Source: Pirellulales bacterium (GTDB lineage Bacteria > Planctomycetota > Planctomycetia > Pirellulales > Thermoguttaceae). From it: DNA of 6,332 nt. The first letter of the stretch is position 1. Each line of letters opens with the position of its first letter. Positions 6,139-6,332 of this stretch are shown here, piece after piece. Location of the stretch: NCBI GenBank assembly GCA_030607895.1, contig JAUWJC010000257.1, forward strand, positions 1 to 6,332. Reading direction: 5' to 3'. The translations under genes were made by a program, and so were the position numbers. The notes under the pieces were generated by a model that saw only the letters and a list, made by a program, of their open reading frames with translations, was not told the origin of the DNA and did no database searches.

Positions 6139-6144
6139 ATTCTA
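6139..6144 (-). promoter_or_regulatory. Possible -10 element for proS
   Basis: The plus-strand bases attcta read tagaat on the minus strand, one mismatch from TATAAT. No good -35 is seen 16-18 nt upstream (tgtcct or ctgtcc). If used, transcription would begin near 6130, and the long inverted repeat would lie wholly inside the proS 5' leader. Confidence 0.25.
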
Positions 6145-6167
6145 CGCCACGGCAGAGTTTCAGGACA

Positions 6168-6180
6168 GGCCGAAAAAGGG
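6168..6180 (+). repeat. Partial extra copy of the inverted-repeat end, 13 bp
   Basis: The 13-mer ggccgaaaaaggg matches 6026-6038 exactly and recurs inverted, in part, in the right arm. After it the sequence diverges (tcgatcccctt instead of accagg), though aaggg and ccctt can still form a 5-bp stem. It looks like a decayed or truncated copy of the same element. Confidence 0.6.
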
Positions 6181-6225
6181 TCGATCCCCTTGTGGCAACC
6201 CCCCTGCGAACCTAGAATTAACGTA

Positions 6226-6250
6226 ACCGTTCACGGTACGAAATACCGTG
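6226..6250. repeat. Hairpin with alternative pairing partners
   Basis: The arms cacggta (6232-6238) and taccgtg (6244-6250) form a perfect 7-bp stem around cgaaa. The core acggt (6233-6237) can instead pair with accgt at 6226-6230, so two mutually exclusive hairpins are possible. On the plus strand ttt follows the second hairpin, too short a run for a confident terminator. Confidence 0.5.
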
Positions 6251-6253
6251 TTT

Positions 6254-6332
6254 AGCCGGCGGGGGTTGGCCGCCGGGGGGGGCCCCACGCCGGCCCCCCC
6301 CCCCGGGGGAACCGCAACCGGACCCAAAACCC
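6254..6332. other. G/C homopolymer-rich window end, possibly misassembled
   Basis: The tail contains a run of 8 G (6275-6282), a run of 11 C (6294-6304) and then 5 G, with imperfect inverted symmetry (ccggcggg near 6257, repeated ccgcc/ccgg motifs). No other part of the window has runs like these. Either it is a degenerate GC-rich palindrome at a contig end or the base calls are poor. I see no gene in it. Confidence 0.5.

Larger units (their letters stand above)
5997..6332. other. Region upstream of proS, 336 nt, no gene
   Basis: No open frame with a credible start or family signature is seen on either strand. It holds the long inverted repeat (6024-6110), a -10-like site for proS (6139-6144), a partial extra copy of the repeat end (6168-6180), short alternative hairpins (6226-6250) and a G/C homopolymer tail (6254-6332) whose sequence may be unreliable. 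Confidence 0.75.

Overview
The window looks like the end of a contig from an uncultured member of the Planctomycetota, probably near the Pirellulales. The grounds are circumstantial: a secreted four-repeat DUF11 protein with a Pro/Ala/Gln-rich linker, few clear Shine-Dalgarno sites, high GC, and heptamer tandem repeats between genes of a kind I associate with planctomycete genomes. No 16S or other marker is present, so the placement is an inference.

Layout. On the minus strand, reading from 1702 down to 1, three genes lie in one direction: a putative lipoprotein with a TolB/CsgG-like nucleotide-free fold region (677-1702), an 81-residue conserved-looking protein of unknown function (336-581), and the start of a XerC/XerD-type tyrosine recombinase that runs off the left edge (1-274). 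The 61-nt gap between the last two is filled by a degenerate heptamer array. A 478-nt divergent intergenic region (1703-2180) contains three small palindromes and a second, unrelated heptamer array (TGACCAC). On the plus strand, 2181-4187 encodes a 668-residue exported protein with four DUF11-type beta-sandwich repeats. It meets, tail to tail with a 21-nt gap, a complete bacterial-type prolyl-tRNA synthetase gene, proS (4209-5996, minus).

Upstream of proS (5997-6332) there is no gene. This stretch holds a near-perfect inverted repeat with 30-bp arms (6024-6110), a 13-bp partial further copy of its end (6168-6180), a set of short mutually exclusive hairpins (6226-6250), and a G/C homopolymer-rich tail that may be poorly assembled.

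How the genes relate. proS is housekeeping. The DUF11 protein is probably an envelope or surface structural protein. The lipoprotein, the small protein and the recombinase could be co-transcribed, but nothing in the sequence shows a shared function. I find no convincing new multi-gene system. The most interesting non-coding signals are the two period-7 arrays and the REP/MITE-like inverted repeat that would lie in the proS leader.
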